Below, piece by piece: positions 1 through 9,887 of a stretch of 64,000 bases of DNA. The translations under genes and the position numbers were made by a program. This DNA is from Grifola frondosa (lineage: Eukaryota > Basidiomycota > Agaricomycetes > Polyporales > Grifolaceae). A model generated the notes under the pieces. That model did no database searches. It saw nothing but the letters and a program-made list of their open reading frames with translations, and was not told the DNA's origin. Positions within the stretch are counted from its first letter, which is position 1. Each line of letters opens with the position of its first letter. The DNA lies in NCBI GenBank assembly GCA_001683735.1, contig LUGG01000013.1:682001-746000 (forward strand), given 5' to 3'.

Positions 1-1790
1 TCGCACAAAAGCCCCATCCCGCCGTTCCGCGCCGGGCGCATGCCCACCCTCCACTTCGCCGGGTCACAGCCGACGACCCAGACGTATTCCTCCGCTCGCT
101 GTTCTTCCCGCGCACCGCTCTCCTCTCCCGGCTCAGCAGCGTGCCCCGTCCGCGCTCACACCTCAGTGCCGATACGTCGCGCACGGGGAAGATCCCTCGC
201 GGGCTTGGTCATACGCCGCAGCGTTCCCTGTCGAACTCGACGCCCGCCCCCAACCAGTCTCCCGAATCCGTAGACGAGGAAGACTACTTCTTCGACGCGT
301 CTTCACTCGCGTCCTCCCGCCGCGCCCTGCTGCCTGGAGGCACCTTAGGGTCATCACTCCGCTCACGCGGTTCTCGCTGGGGGCCGCAGGCGCAGCGGAC
401 CGATCCTCTCCCGCTAGCGGCCATGTTCGCGACTCCGGGTACGACGGCAGCTGTGCCTGACGCCGCGGTGACCCTAGTGCAAGGTTCTCCTGATAGTGAT
501 AATGGGGGGGAAACTGGATTGACAAGCCTGATTATGCCGAAAGCCGTCGTAGTGTCGGGGCTTGAGCTCGCGGGGATGCCTGCACAGCGGGCGCTGCTCC
601 AGGTCCTGCTAGAGCGCAAGCTGGTAATCGAGGAGAGTGAAGACGACGATGGCATGGACGGAGGGACGTGGAACCTCCCCGATGGCTTTATAATGGTATA
701 CGTATGTAAATGGGATCCACAAGAGCGCCCACCGCTGTTGCGAGGCTTGGTGCGTGTCTCCCAACGAATATCGAGTATCTAACCTCACAGTCACTTTGAC
801 ATCATAGTTGGACAAGTTTGCCATGAGCGCAGACATCTCCCTTCCGTCCTCCGCCAGACAAGCATATGGTGCTTATCGTATGACATATGCACCCTCTGTA
901 CGCAGTTCACCGTTCCTATCTCCGTCCTCCCTCCCGCAGCCCGCACATCCACTCTCCCCCACCTCCGAAGGCTCCTCTACACCTACGCCCTCCCGCCGCA
1001 ACGTCCAGCTCCCTACCTCACCCCTGCAGCCACTCCCGTCCCCCGTCATCTCTCCCTCCGAGCTCGCATACCTTCGCACACTCTCCCGTCCCGCCGCTAC
1101 CCCTGGCCCCCTCACGCGCCTGTGTGAACGGGCCGCAGCGCCACAGCCATACGCAGTGCTGCATCCCTCACTCGCGACGTACCTGCTCGACCTGTTCGCG
1201 GCCGCGCGGCACCACCCCGCGCTGGACGGCACGCTGCTCACGCTACATGCGCACACAGACGCGGACGCGCTCGCGCGCGCATTCCGCGTGCTCGGCGGGG
1301 ACACGGTCGGCGCGACGCTCGTCGCGGAGGAGGCGAGTGACGCGCTGCGCGTGAGCCTCCACGGAAGCTCGGATGGGTCGACCGGCGAGGGCCGTAGCTG
1401 GTCGGAGGACCACGCTAGCCCGGAATGGATGGGACTAGGGGGAAGCAGGGCGTGTGGGCGAGGGCGCAGGGACAGACGGCCAGCTCGGTTGAGAGCAAGG
1501 GTGTGGAGGTGCACGTGAGTGTGGAGGGGCCGGAGAATGGGAGTGTGCAAACACCTGCGCAGGAGCAGGCGCGAGCGCGTGCGGAAGTGTGGGACGTGTC
1601 GGAGGTGGATATCGCGCGCGTCTTTCCCCGCGTCGTGTCGCACCGTCTGCGGGTGCGGGATGGGCCTGAGCACGAGGTGCTGGGGAGCTTGGTTTGGCCG
1701 GCCGTGGAAGGGAAGGAGACGTCAGAGGTGCTGGGGTGGGAGAGGAAAACGGTGAAGGAGATCTTAGTTGGCATCCTTGCGGACGTTTAG
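1..1790 (+). CDS. Mg-chelatase/MoxR-like AAA protein, C-terminal part
   Basis: The reading frame is open at the left edge, so the N-terminus with the P-loop lies outside the window. Visible parts are a low-complexity linker, then AVVVSGLELAGMPAQRALLQ and FIMVYVCKWDPQERPPLLRG, which resemble the sensor region of fungal Mg-chelatase/MoxR-like proteins. After an intron at 750-807 the frame continues with DKFAMSADISLPSSAR and a helical stretch (YLLDLFAAARHHPALDG). A last exon (frame clear from about 1480) carries DIARVFPRVVSHRLRV before the stop. The junction into this last exon lies between about 1350 and 1475 and cannot be fixed by eye. Fungal members are uncharacterised ATPases; no chelatase partner is expected. 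The assignment rests on recalled similarity, without a catalytic motif in view. Confidence 0.55.
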
Positions 1791-2358
1791 CAACGGCGCA
1801 GAATATCAAGCACTTAATCATAATTAATGTAGCCTATACATACATGTAGTCGTACAGTCTTGCACATTCTCTGATTCTGGAGGGGAATCAGCATTCACAT
1901 TTTGTTCCATTTCTCGCATGTGTTTTTAACTTTCTGAACACGATATTTATTCCCAATACCAGTTAGTATCTACTGTTCTTCGAGGTAATCATCGTAGTCA
2001 CTAGACATCCACACCAACACATACAAGATCGCACCAACACACGTCCCGCCGCACACGAACCCGAGCGCTCACCACCCACCATGCACATCATTCATCAACC
2101 CCGAAGGGGAGAATGGCACAAGGGAGGAGGGAGACAGCATCGAGCAACATGATAAGTGGAATGCATGAGAGGTAGTAGCCGTACGAAAGGGGAAGGTCAA
2201 GGACGGGAGAACGACCGAAGGTAAAAAGGAATTTGCCCAGGAATTAGGAAAACAGAAAGGGAAAAAATGTAACTACGCCGAAGATAGATTGGTCCGATAA
2301 ATAGAGAGGGAGAATGCAGCGACACGGCGCTATCAAACCCATACAAGACGCGAGAAAT
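1791..2358. other. Intergenic, convergent 3' ends
   Basis: Lies between the stop codons of the AAA-type gene and the bZIP gene. It is AT-richer than the flanks and probably holds both 3' UTRs. No gene, repeat or RNA was seen. Confidence 0.6.
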
Positions 2359-3539
2359 TTAGAACACACCGACGGATGAAAGATTGGAAGGAGCTCCCAT
2401 ATCCCACCCGTAGAGCTCCAACTCCAGTGTCGATGCGAAATCGCCTATGTCCAGATCTGTATCTGCGCTCGTATCCGCGTCCGTCTGGACACCAGGGAGC
2501 ATGTCCAGCAGTCGCTGCATCTCCGCCTCTCCCTGCCAATCCATCAGCGGCAGCGCCGTCAATGGCGCCGGTGCCCCCGATGTGGGCTGCGATTGGGATT
2601 GCGATCGGGACCGGGGGGCCGGGAGCGTAATAGCAGAGGACGAGTCAGCAGGCAGTGTCGCTTGTGGCAGGGTGGGAGACGGCGCCAGGATTTCGCGGAG
2701 AAGGACCTCCATGGCGACCTCGTCCACTGCTGGAGAAGATGCGCTGTCGGTGTTAGTGGGTAGTGGCGGGTAGGAAGAAGGATCGATCTCGAGCTGGGGG
2801 AGATTGTGATTTGACGTGTCTGGGAGTCCACCCGCTGCTGGGGCACCGAAGATAAACGAAGGGCATCGGTGGTCGCCACCCGTGCTAGGTGGCGAGTGGG
2901 CTCGAAGTCATCAAAATCGAAGAGGGGAGTGCTCGAGTCGGATGAGATATCGGTAGGGGCTGGAGAGATGGGGAATATGGGTGCTGGTGAGACCAGCACG
3001 GGGAATGTGGTTGTCGGGGGCTGAGAGGGAGAGGGAGAGGAAGCGGAAGGGTTAGAGGAAGGAGACAACGTTGATGATGATGGCGAGGGAATGGCGAGGG
3101 GAAGACCTGAGGCCGCAAGGGCCTGTACGACCGCGTTCCAGCCGGTCTCGAGCGTCTTGATCCTGTCCCTCAACTCCTCGTTCTCCTTCTCTCGCGCCCT
3201 GTCCTTTTCACGCTCGTCAGACCTCTGCTCCTCAGAACGACGGAGCTCTGCGAGGCCCATGCCTGCACGAAGCTGCCGGTTCTCTTCCTCCAGCTCTGCT
3301 ACTCTGCGTTCAAGATACGTAAACTGCGCCTTGCGCCGATCGCGCGAGTTCTGTGCCGCGATACGGTTGCGGTGTGCGCGGGCCTCTCTGCGCTCTTCTG
3401 CGGTGACCTCAGAGCGAGAGCGCTTGCGCGGGGGACCTTCAGGCTCCGGTTGGAGATCGGTGGAGGTGGATGGAGGTGATGGGGATGCGTCGGAAGGCGT
3501 TGAAGGGTTAGAGAGGTCCATTTCGGCGGAGCGTTTCAT
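2359..3539 (-). CDS. Hac1/XBP1-type bZIP transcription factor of the unfolded protein response
   Basis: The chosen start gives MKRSAEMDLSN. A basic region with NRIAAQNSRDRRKAQ follows at about residues 58-72, then a leucine zipper (YLERRVAELEEENRQL). The AAQ-x-SRDRxKA pattern is the Hac1/XBP1 signature rather than a generic bZIP. A Ser/Pro-rich region and an acidic FDFDDFEP patch follow. The first frame runs to a stop at 2559 (326 aa). A different frame, rich in acidic and hydrophobic residues and ending at 2359, looks like the genuine C-terminus. Removing 2838-2884 joins the two exactly (377 aa). In this family Ire1 cleaves the mRNA under ER stress and the spliced form activates chaperone and ER-associated degradation genes. 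A 60-codon upstream ORF overlaps the start codon. Conventional introns with weak donors could also join the frames. Confidence 0.78.
2838..2884 (-). other. Candidate Ire1-type unconventional intron (47 nt)
   Basis: On the minus strand an 8-bp perfect stem (2895-2888 with 2880-2873) holds a 7-nt loop UAGCACG. About 45 nt downstream a 5-bp stem (2845-2841 with 2833-2829, two G-U pairs) holds the 7-nt loop CAGCAGC. Cutting each loop after its third base (a G) removes 47 nt and shifts the frame by 2. The result joins LA with AAGGLPD and opens the long C-terminus. Known Ire1 sites are 7-nt loops of form CNG/CNGN cut after the G; the second loop fits fully and the first only at the G. No GT-AG ends are present at these points. 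Confidence 0.6.
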
Positions 3540-3718
3540 TGTTGGGTGGTACGTTGAGATACGTGGAGTAGACAGAGGACAAAGGAAGGACTGGTCTTGT
3601 ATGGAGAGAGACTTCGTGAAGGCAGCGCAGGACGTACGTGGTGGTCGTGATGAACACTGCGGACACGTCCCATGCCACGTATCCCGGCTCTGTGGTCTCT
3701 TGTTTGCACTCTTTCCAA
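3536..3718 (-). promoter_or_regulatory. Upstream ORF overlapping the bZIP start codon
   Basis: A 60-codon ORF precedes the bZIP frame. Its TGA stop shares two bases with the bZIP ATG (ATGA). If the transcript starts upstream of 3718, this ORF would reduce initiation at the main start or couple it to reinitiation. Upstream ORFs are known to regulate some fungal hac1 mRNAs. Its translation has no recognisable domain, and the transcription start is unknown. Confidence 0.35.
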
Positions 3719-3760
3719 ATTGGGACACTGCTACTCACCGCCATACACACGTTCCCCGAC
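3540..3760. promoter_or_regulatory. Shared divergent promoter, bZIP gene and RNase P subunit
   Basis: The two start codons are about 220 bp apart and face away from each other, so both promoters must lie here unless they reach into the genes. No core element was singled out. Confidence 0.5.
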
Positions 3761-4602
3761 ATGGCGAAGAAAAACAAAGACCAGATTCCTGCGGTAAATC
3801 TCAGCAGCGTCGCCAACAGAGACATCATTCAGCGTCTCAACTTTCTCTACCAAGCCAGCACTTATCTCAATTTCATCAATCCCGACCCCAAAGCCAGCAC
3901 ATCTGGTCTATCTGCGCCGCCGGAGCAGTCAGGTCCTGGAAAGAAAACCAAAAGGCAGAAACGCGAGGAGAAGAGCAAGACCAGACATCCCACAACTGCT
4001 GCAGATTTGTCTAGGAGCTATGTGCAGTCGATGAGGATCATCGGTCAAAAGACCATGGTTAGAATGTCCGTCCTTCTCCTTGTCTTCATAATTCCACAGT
4101 GTTTCACGAGTGAGGGCACAGGGACCCCTCCATCAAGCGCACCCTATGCAAGAACTGCAACACAGTGCTTATTCCAGGTACGACGTCCACTGTACGGATT
4201 AAACGTAAGTATGCATACAACAACTTCCCGTATGCCCACAGTTGACACCATGCAGCATGTCCGTCCCATGGCCATGCTGTCGTCTACACTTGCCTGGCGT
4301 GCAGCACCGCGCGGCGCATCATCGCTCCCCCTGTGCTCGATCCCGACGCACCCCCAGAGGCATCCACCTCCGCTGTTCCGCCTCCTGACGCCCCGCCGAC
4401 CAAACACGACTCTGGCGACGCAGCGGCCATGAATATAGACCAGCCTACTTCACCTAGCCACGGGCACATAACAAAGAAGCCTCTACGGGGGCGCAGGCCG
4501 AAGAAGCCCCACATCCCCCGCCCGCTCCCGCTCTTCCAGAGAAAGGGACATATCATCTTCCGTGGGAATGATATACTGGTCGAAGACGATGCCGCACAAT
4601 GA
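3761..4602 (+). CDS. RPR2: RNase P/MRP protein subunit Rpp21 (Rpr2 family)
   Basis: Three exons (3761-4065, 4122-4204, 4256-4602) give an uninterrupted 244-aa protein. The N-terminal part contains RDIIQRLNFLYQASTYL, the hallmark helix of the Rpp21/Rpr2 family. The central DPSIKRTLCKNCNTVLIPG and the later TCLACST supply the four cysteines of the zinc ribbon. The tail is basic and Pro-rich. The family is a protein subunit of nuclear RNase P, which removes 5' leaders from pre-tRNAs; the related Snm1 belongs to RNase MRP. The first intron has the donor GTCCGT. The start was taken at MAKKNKDQ because the frame upstream has no family features. It diverges from the bZIP gene. Confidence 0.88.
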
Positions 4603-5537
4603 TGGTTGGGACATCGGGCGATACTATAGTACTAGCAGTCATCGTAAGTCAGCCACTCTCCTACTTTGTGGAACGCTGAATTTGTGGCTCCCTTCAATTT
4701 CTACTAGCAGTCTTAGCTTGCGGTGGGAGTGCGGGCTTCCCGAGAAGTATTGACTAGTATTGACGTCCCCGCAGCAGCTAGAGGGCTCTAGAGGGTGCTC
4801 AGTGATGCTGGCTCCAGCCACTCGTCATGTTGCCGTGAAGGACGGATGCAGATCGCTTAAAATCCACGACTGCGCTGCGTGTAAGGCTATCGGTAATGTG
4901 CGCTGAGCGCGTTGATGATCCATATGCGCATATAGGAAGGACTCTAATTATGGGCTAGTTGACTTCGAAGCGCTGTTACAGTCTGTTGCAGAATCCAGAT
5001 TGATATTTCATTTCCGCATACACTCACTGTTCTGAGTTACGCTCAATGGAGGCGTGTAGATTAGCACTGTCATCCCTGACGGCCGTGCGTCCATTCGCAT
5101 TTTGTGCAAGGCCTGAGTTTTGAGCTTGCAAATACAGATGTGGCTGGGAGGTCACGGTTGTCAGTTAATGATGTTGTGTTCGCATGGCGGCATACTTGTT
5201 CGCCATTGCGTGTGAGTTGTGGAAACACCATCATCAAATCAACCCTCCGGCCAACAATGTGTGGCCCTGGAGCATGCACTGCGGCACGCAGAAAGAGCCC
5301 GCATGCATGCAGGACGGGATCACGACATGGATACAAAATTACTCATTCCATTGGCAAGCCATAGGGTACTGCTTCACAACAACAACTTGACAAAGAGTAC
5401 GACAAGAAAATACACACGGTCTCGATTCCTTTTCGGCACACATCAACCGAGGTGCAGATGTCCAGAGCCATCAGCGGAGCGTCCGGGTACGCAGTTCCGA
5501 ATACGAACAAAGGACGACCGTCTACGATGTGGGCGGT
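4603..5537. other. Intergenic, convergent 3' ends
   Basis: Only short unrelated ORFs are present. No conserved protein, tRNA or repeat was seen between the Rpp21 stop and the Chz1 stop. Confidence 0.5.
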
Positions 5538-6031
5538 TCATTCCTGCATTTCATCGTCCTTGGCGACGAAGGACTCCTCGCCCTCGTCGTCCGCGGCCAC
5601 ATCCTCAGGCTTGAGGCCAGCCTTCGCGGGGCCTCTGCAGAGGAATAGTCGACGCGCACGCCACGCGTGCGGCGCGCGCCAGGCGCGAGGATCGCTGTCG
5701 AGTTCGGTAAGATCATCATCCTGGGCGCGCCGAACGCGTCACCACGCGTCAGTATTAGAGGCCCAAAAAACAGAATGAAAAAGCCCACCTCCATCTCGTC
5801 GTCTTCCTCCTCTTCCTCCTCCTCGTCGTCATCATCGTCCTCCTCGTCATCCATCACCTCGTCATCCATCACCTCGTCCTGAACAACCTTGCCCTTGCCC
5901 TTGTCTGCGGGTGAGACGGGCGCGGGTTGGTTGTTCGTGTTGGAAGTGGCGGAGCTGCGTGGCAGGTCAGCCCGGACAACGCAATGGAATGCACGGCGGA
6001 CTTACGAGGCCGTAGTCGCGTTGGTGGACAT
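5538..6031 (-). CDS. CHZ1: Histone H2A.Z chaperone Chz1 with compensating frameshifts
   Basis: Exons 6031-6006, 5954-5789 and 5720-5538 give 124 codons. The order is a short N-terminus, a Lys/Gly stretch (ADKGKGKVVQDE), a very acidic tract containing a tandem DEVMD unit, DDDLTELD, and an acidic tail ending DDEMQE. Chz1 carries H2A.Z-H2B dimers for the SWR1 complex through an acidic region and a short conserved motif. That motif (AILAPGARRTRGVRVDY) is present but only in the +1 frame. The frame leaves near 5693 and returns near 5630, consistent with a lost GC dinucleotide and a lost single base. As written, the ORF is open but the motif is scrambled. This is more likely a sequence error than a mutant allele. 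Confidence 0.8.
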
Positions 6032-6740
6032 ATTTTTGTGGTTGTAGGGTGAATATGATGCGCGGACCGGATGTGCTGTGCGAGGCGATGAGCTCGAGGG
6101 ATGGTGGTTAGTGAAAATGACCTGAGACGCGTCGCGTACGTTGGGGCACCGGCGATCGGCGTCGCCGGGATTGGCCTGATGGCCGAATTCCTCCGCCGGA
6201 AAAGCCAAACGTTACTTGGCGTGACGTATGCCCGGACCAATCGCGAGGGCGCTATGAGCGCTGCGTGACATGTTATATTTGGCAGGTCACAGATCTGGGA
6301 CCGGATGATAGGCTCTGTGTGCCTGCACCCATATGCACGATGCACACTCTATTAGACTGTATTGTTGAACTTCGTTGCAGTTTGTTGGGAGGATGTGTTG
6401 CGCTAAGAGGAGCTATTGCACCCATGGAGATAGATGGACGCGTAAAAAAGGAGGTGCCGGAGTTAGTGAGACAAACGGGGTGATGAGCTAAGCGAAAGCG
6501 GGAATGAGCGTCAACGCGAGCCTAGCGGGACAGAGGAGGGGTGGATGAAGCTCTGACGTCCTGGAGGCACTATGGCAAGAGGCAGCATCACTCCCTTCCC
6601 TTTGACAACCGTCCTCAATCCCCCCGCCCCAGGACTTGGCCAGGTCGTCCAGCTCTCGCAGTAATAGGCTCTCCACCGCTGCCTTCCTTTTCCCCGCATT
6701 ATCTCGCCGCTTCGACTTCGCCTTGGGTGCCGACCGCGAC
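6032..6740. promoter_or_regulatory. Divergent intergenic region, Chz1 and DUF6593 genes
   Basis: Spans from the Chz1 start codon to the DUF6593 start codon on the opposite strand and so should hold both promoters. No protein-coding signal was recognised, and no specific element is claimed. Confidence 0.45.
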
Positions 6741-8974
6741 ATGCCTGTCTCTCGGGCTCGCAGCGTACCTCCCAGTCCAAAATCCCTTCTGTCTCTCAAA
6801 CTCAGCGGGCCCTCGTTTCTCGACACTGTGATCAGAGATGAGTCTACCAAGGAGCCGCTCTACATCATCGAGACCGTGCGCGAGGTCACCACCGTCCACC
6901 GCCTAGATCCTGTGCTCAGCCTGGCAAATAAGACTGCCACCGTAGAATGGCCGCTCACCCCCGTTAGAATTAAAGGCAAGTCGGGAAGGACAGTACAGCT
7001 GGGCAATGGGAGTTGGAGAGACGTAGAGGATTTCTTTAAGGTTGGCCCACTGGGCAATACTGCGTATGTTCCTATAAGGTTTCCACGTATCGACCGTGCT
7101 TCTTATTATACATCCACAGCATCCGCAAGTTTCAGCTACCACACTATCCGCATACTTTGAAGTGGAAGCTTGTCCTCGGCAACTGTTTTTGCGTAAGTCC
7201 CAGTCTTCACCGCTCCTGTCGTTCTATCCCTGATATCTAGCTATGGCGCAATTGCAGTGCACGACTTCTGGCATTAAGGGTCCAGTCGCGGTGCTAGATG
7301 CTGCGACCTTATCGGCTCCTCCACGACTCAAAATATATCATACTCTCATCAACGGAGAGGCAGCGCTCTCGCAGCACAACCACCACGGCGTGCCTACAAT
7401 TCTTCTCGACTACCTAATCATCACGGCTCTTCTCCTCGTTACTGACGTCCAAGAGTGGCTTGATCGACCATCGCACGACACGGGAGGTACACGCATTCCC
7501 GGCAGCTCCTCGTATATGGTCCAACGATGGCTTGCGATCATCCACAACAGGCCACTCCCCCCGCGCCCTCCGACGTCAACCTCATTGTCGCCGTACCCAA
7601 TTCTCCGGCTGAGACCGCGTCCTTCCGTCTCCATGGGGCGGTGGGACTCGCAAAGCGGCACGACTTCGGCCTCGGGCTCTAATTGGGTCCGCGTCCATAT
7701 TCACTAATGAGCTTTCGATATCGCCCATTACACCCGCAACCTCGGGGCAGTCATCGCCGTTCTCTTCGCGCCCGCCAGAGGAGATACCTCCAGTGCCGCC
7801 CATGCCATCTCAACCGCTCTCGCTGTTGCCCTCCGGTTCGCCTTTTGCATACAACGCAGACACTCCCTTAACACGGTTGCGCTCCCGCCCGCACTCTCAT
7901 TCACCTACATCTTCGATCACGACTCCGCACGTTCCTGCGAGCTCGCACCCGTACGCTCAACTAGCGCCAGAGCCAATATCAACGCCCGAGCCTCCGCGTC
8001 GCACGCACACATTCTCACAGTCATATCCTACCCCGCTCCCTTCGCCCTCACAAGCCACTCCGGCAACCTTTACCCCTACGCCTCCCTCGTCGTCTTCATC
8101 GACATCTACAACTATTCCGCGACGCCAGCTGCCCATACCGCCTGGGCCTCCGCCGCTATCGCACCCGTCGCAGCCTTGGATTCACACCCCGCCTCAGACC
8201 TCACCCTCCACCTCCACCGCCCCCGTTCCCTTGCCACTCCCTCCCACCCCATCCACCAGCCGTTCGGTATCCTCGCCGTACGTAGCACCCGCGCAAGCAT
8301 GCGCGCGATCCCGCCTCCACCTCCCCGCCGCCACAGCACGAAATTCCGCTCCCCCAAAGCTCGCGCAGGAATACACGAGTCCGCGCACGCACCGCGCCGG
8401 GCTAGTAGGGAGCCGCGTACTAGGGAGTCGATGTTCCCATGCCCACGCAGGACTCCGCGCGCTGGAGAACACGGGTGCGCGAGCTTGCGGATCAGATGCA
8501 TGCGCTAGACGTGGGCGCTCAGCATGCGAGCCAAGCCTGGACCTCGGACGACCGCCTCTGCGCGTGGTGAACGCAGACGGGGGCAGCGCTCCGGCGCACG
8601 TGCAGGGGCAGGGGCAGGTGCGCCAGTCGTATGCGGAGAGCGTGTACGAGATGCCGCCGCCTGCGTATGATGCGATTGACTTTTCGGTGCGGTTTCGGGG
8701 CTGCCTGCTCATCCGCCGTTCCCCCGCTGCCTACGCAGACGCGTGGACAGTAGTGCTGCGCATGTTGCTGGGCTATTGGTGTTTCGATCTTTCTCGATTT
8801 TCGTTCTGGTCACATTTGTTATTCACAATAGTCAACATTTGCTGCATTCATTTTCAATTCCTTTCCTTCCTTGGCTTTCTCATCTACCCAATGTCTGCTC
8901 TCATTACCGAGTCCCACTTTGCTTTCCCCGCACTCACGTGGCCGGCATCCTGGAGATTCTGCCGCTTCTTGTAA
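6741..8974 (+). CDS. DUF6593 protein with long Ser/Pro-rich tail (frames broken)
   Basis: Exons 6741-7063, 7120-7192 and 7258 onward encode a DUF6593-like domain: FLDTVIRDESTKEPLYIIET, a strand-rich core, IRKFQLPHYPHTLKWKL, and a hydrophobic YLIITALLLVTD segment. DUF6593 proteins are common in Agaricomycetes and have no known function. The frame as written stops at 7707. However, APSDVNLIVAVPNSP (another frame after the C-run near 7562), then ELSISPITPATSG and several hundred Ser/Pro-rich residues, continue as if one protein with lost bases near 7562, 7680, 8310 and 8545. The end near SYAESVYEMPPPAYDAIDF at about 8690 is unresolved. Two adjacent genes is the alternative. Confidence 0.5.
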
Positions 8975-9887
8975 TCATATACTTTGCTCTGCCTTTTCGC
9001 TTTCCTTAAAATCCGCCGCCGTATCTGTGCACCTGATCTGTATACGTCCACCCATACTACTCCCGGTCTCATAATATCCCGAATGTGCTGATCCTTATCT
9101 GCCCGTCGTCGTGTAATGCTCTTCGCTTTTCTCATCCCCACTCTTCTCGTGTTTCCGAGCTCTCTTCTTGTCGGTATTGTGTGTCTCACCTTCTCCGAGT
9201 TATTAAAACACTGGCTTCGGACATTAACCACTTTCTCCGGATCGTAGAAACATATTGTACTAAACGTAGCTTTAACGAATGTCTCCCCTGAACTGCCTGA
9301 AGCATATGGTGACAGGTAGTTCGTCTACATCCGGACCGTGATGGAGTATCGTCGCATTTACCTTGCCGACTCGGTTCTGTCTGCTTATGGATACAGTCAT
9401 CAACCTTTAAAACACCACCAGTTGCTTAAACACTTTGTGCTAATTATCAAAATTTGAGACATCTTCTCATCTAAAAGATTATTTTATTGAACTGAGATGC
9501 TCCTGACGAAGAGATTAGACTAGGTAGGGAGGTATAAGTGCTCTGGAAGTGTAGATATAACAATTCCATTTTGAGGATAAGCGGTGACTCGGGTCTGCCC
9601 CATTTCCGGTCGTTAACACCCGTATTTTTGAGATGTGCAATCAGTTTCTCTATTCTCCTAAAATTTGAGAGAACATTGCTTATATATATTAAAAGCACTA
9701 CTGAAACCAGAATAAGCTGGGTTGCATTTTGCATGAGCAAGTGCCAAACTTGATTTGGTGTTTCAAGGACCGGTTGATAACTGTATGTATTAATCTTATT
9801 GCATATTATTTCATTGATTAAGATGCCAATTTAACTCACCTGAATGGATAACAAAAGTTGTGGCGAGAGGAAGCTGCGAGCACTGCG
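8975..9887. other. Intergenic, AT-rich
   Basis: Base composition drops sharply relative to the flanking genes. The few ORFs here show no family resemblance, so nothing was annotated. It should contain the promoter of the Utp8/NOL11-like gene. Confidence 0.5.

Noticed and set aside
873..1821. Long minus-strand ORFs opposite the AAA-type gene
   Set aside because: They are antisense shadows of GC-rich coding sequence, with Arg/Ser/Pro-rich composition and no family features.
2727..2732. Another CAGCAG in the bZIP gene as the 3' Ire1 site
   Set aside because: It lies 108 nt from the CAGCAG at 2835-2840, a multiple of three, so joining them would not reach the plausible C-terminal frame, and the local stem is weak.
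5846..5878. Tandem TCATCCATCACCTCG repeat as a minisatellite
   Set aside because: It lies in the Chz1 coding exon and encodes the duplicated acidic DEVMD unit; an in-frame coding repeat is sufficient explanation.
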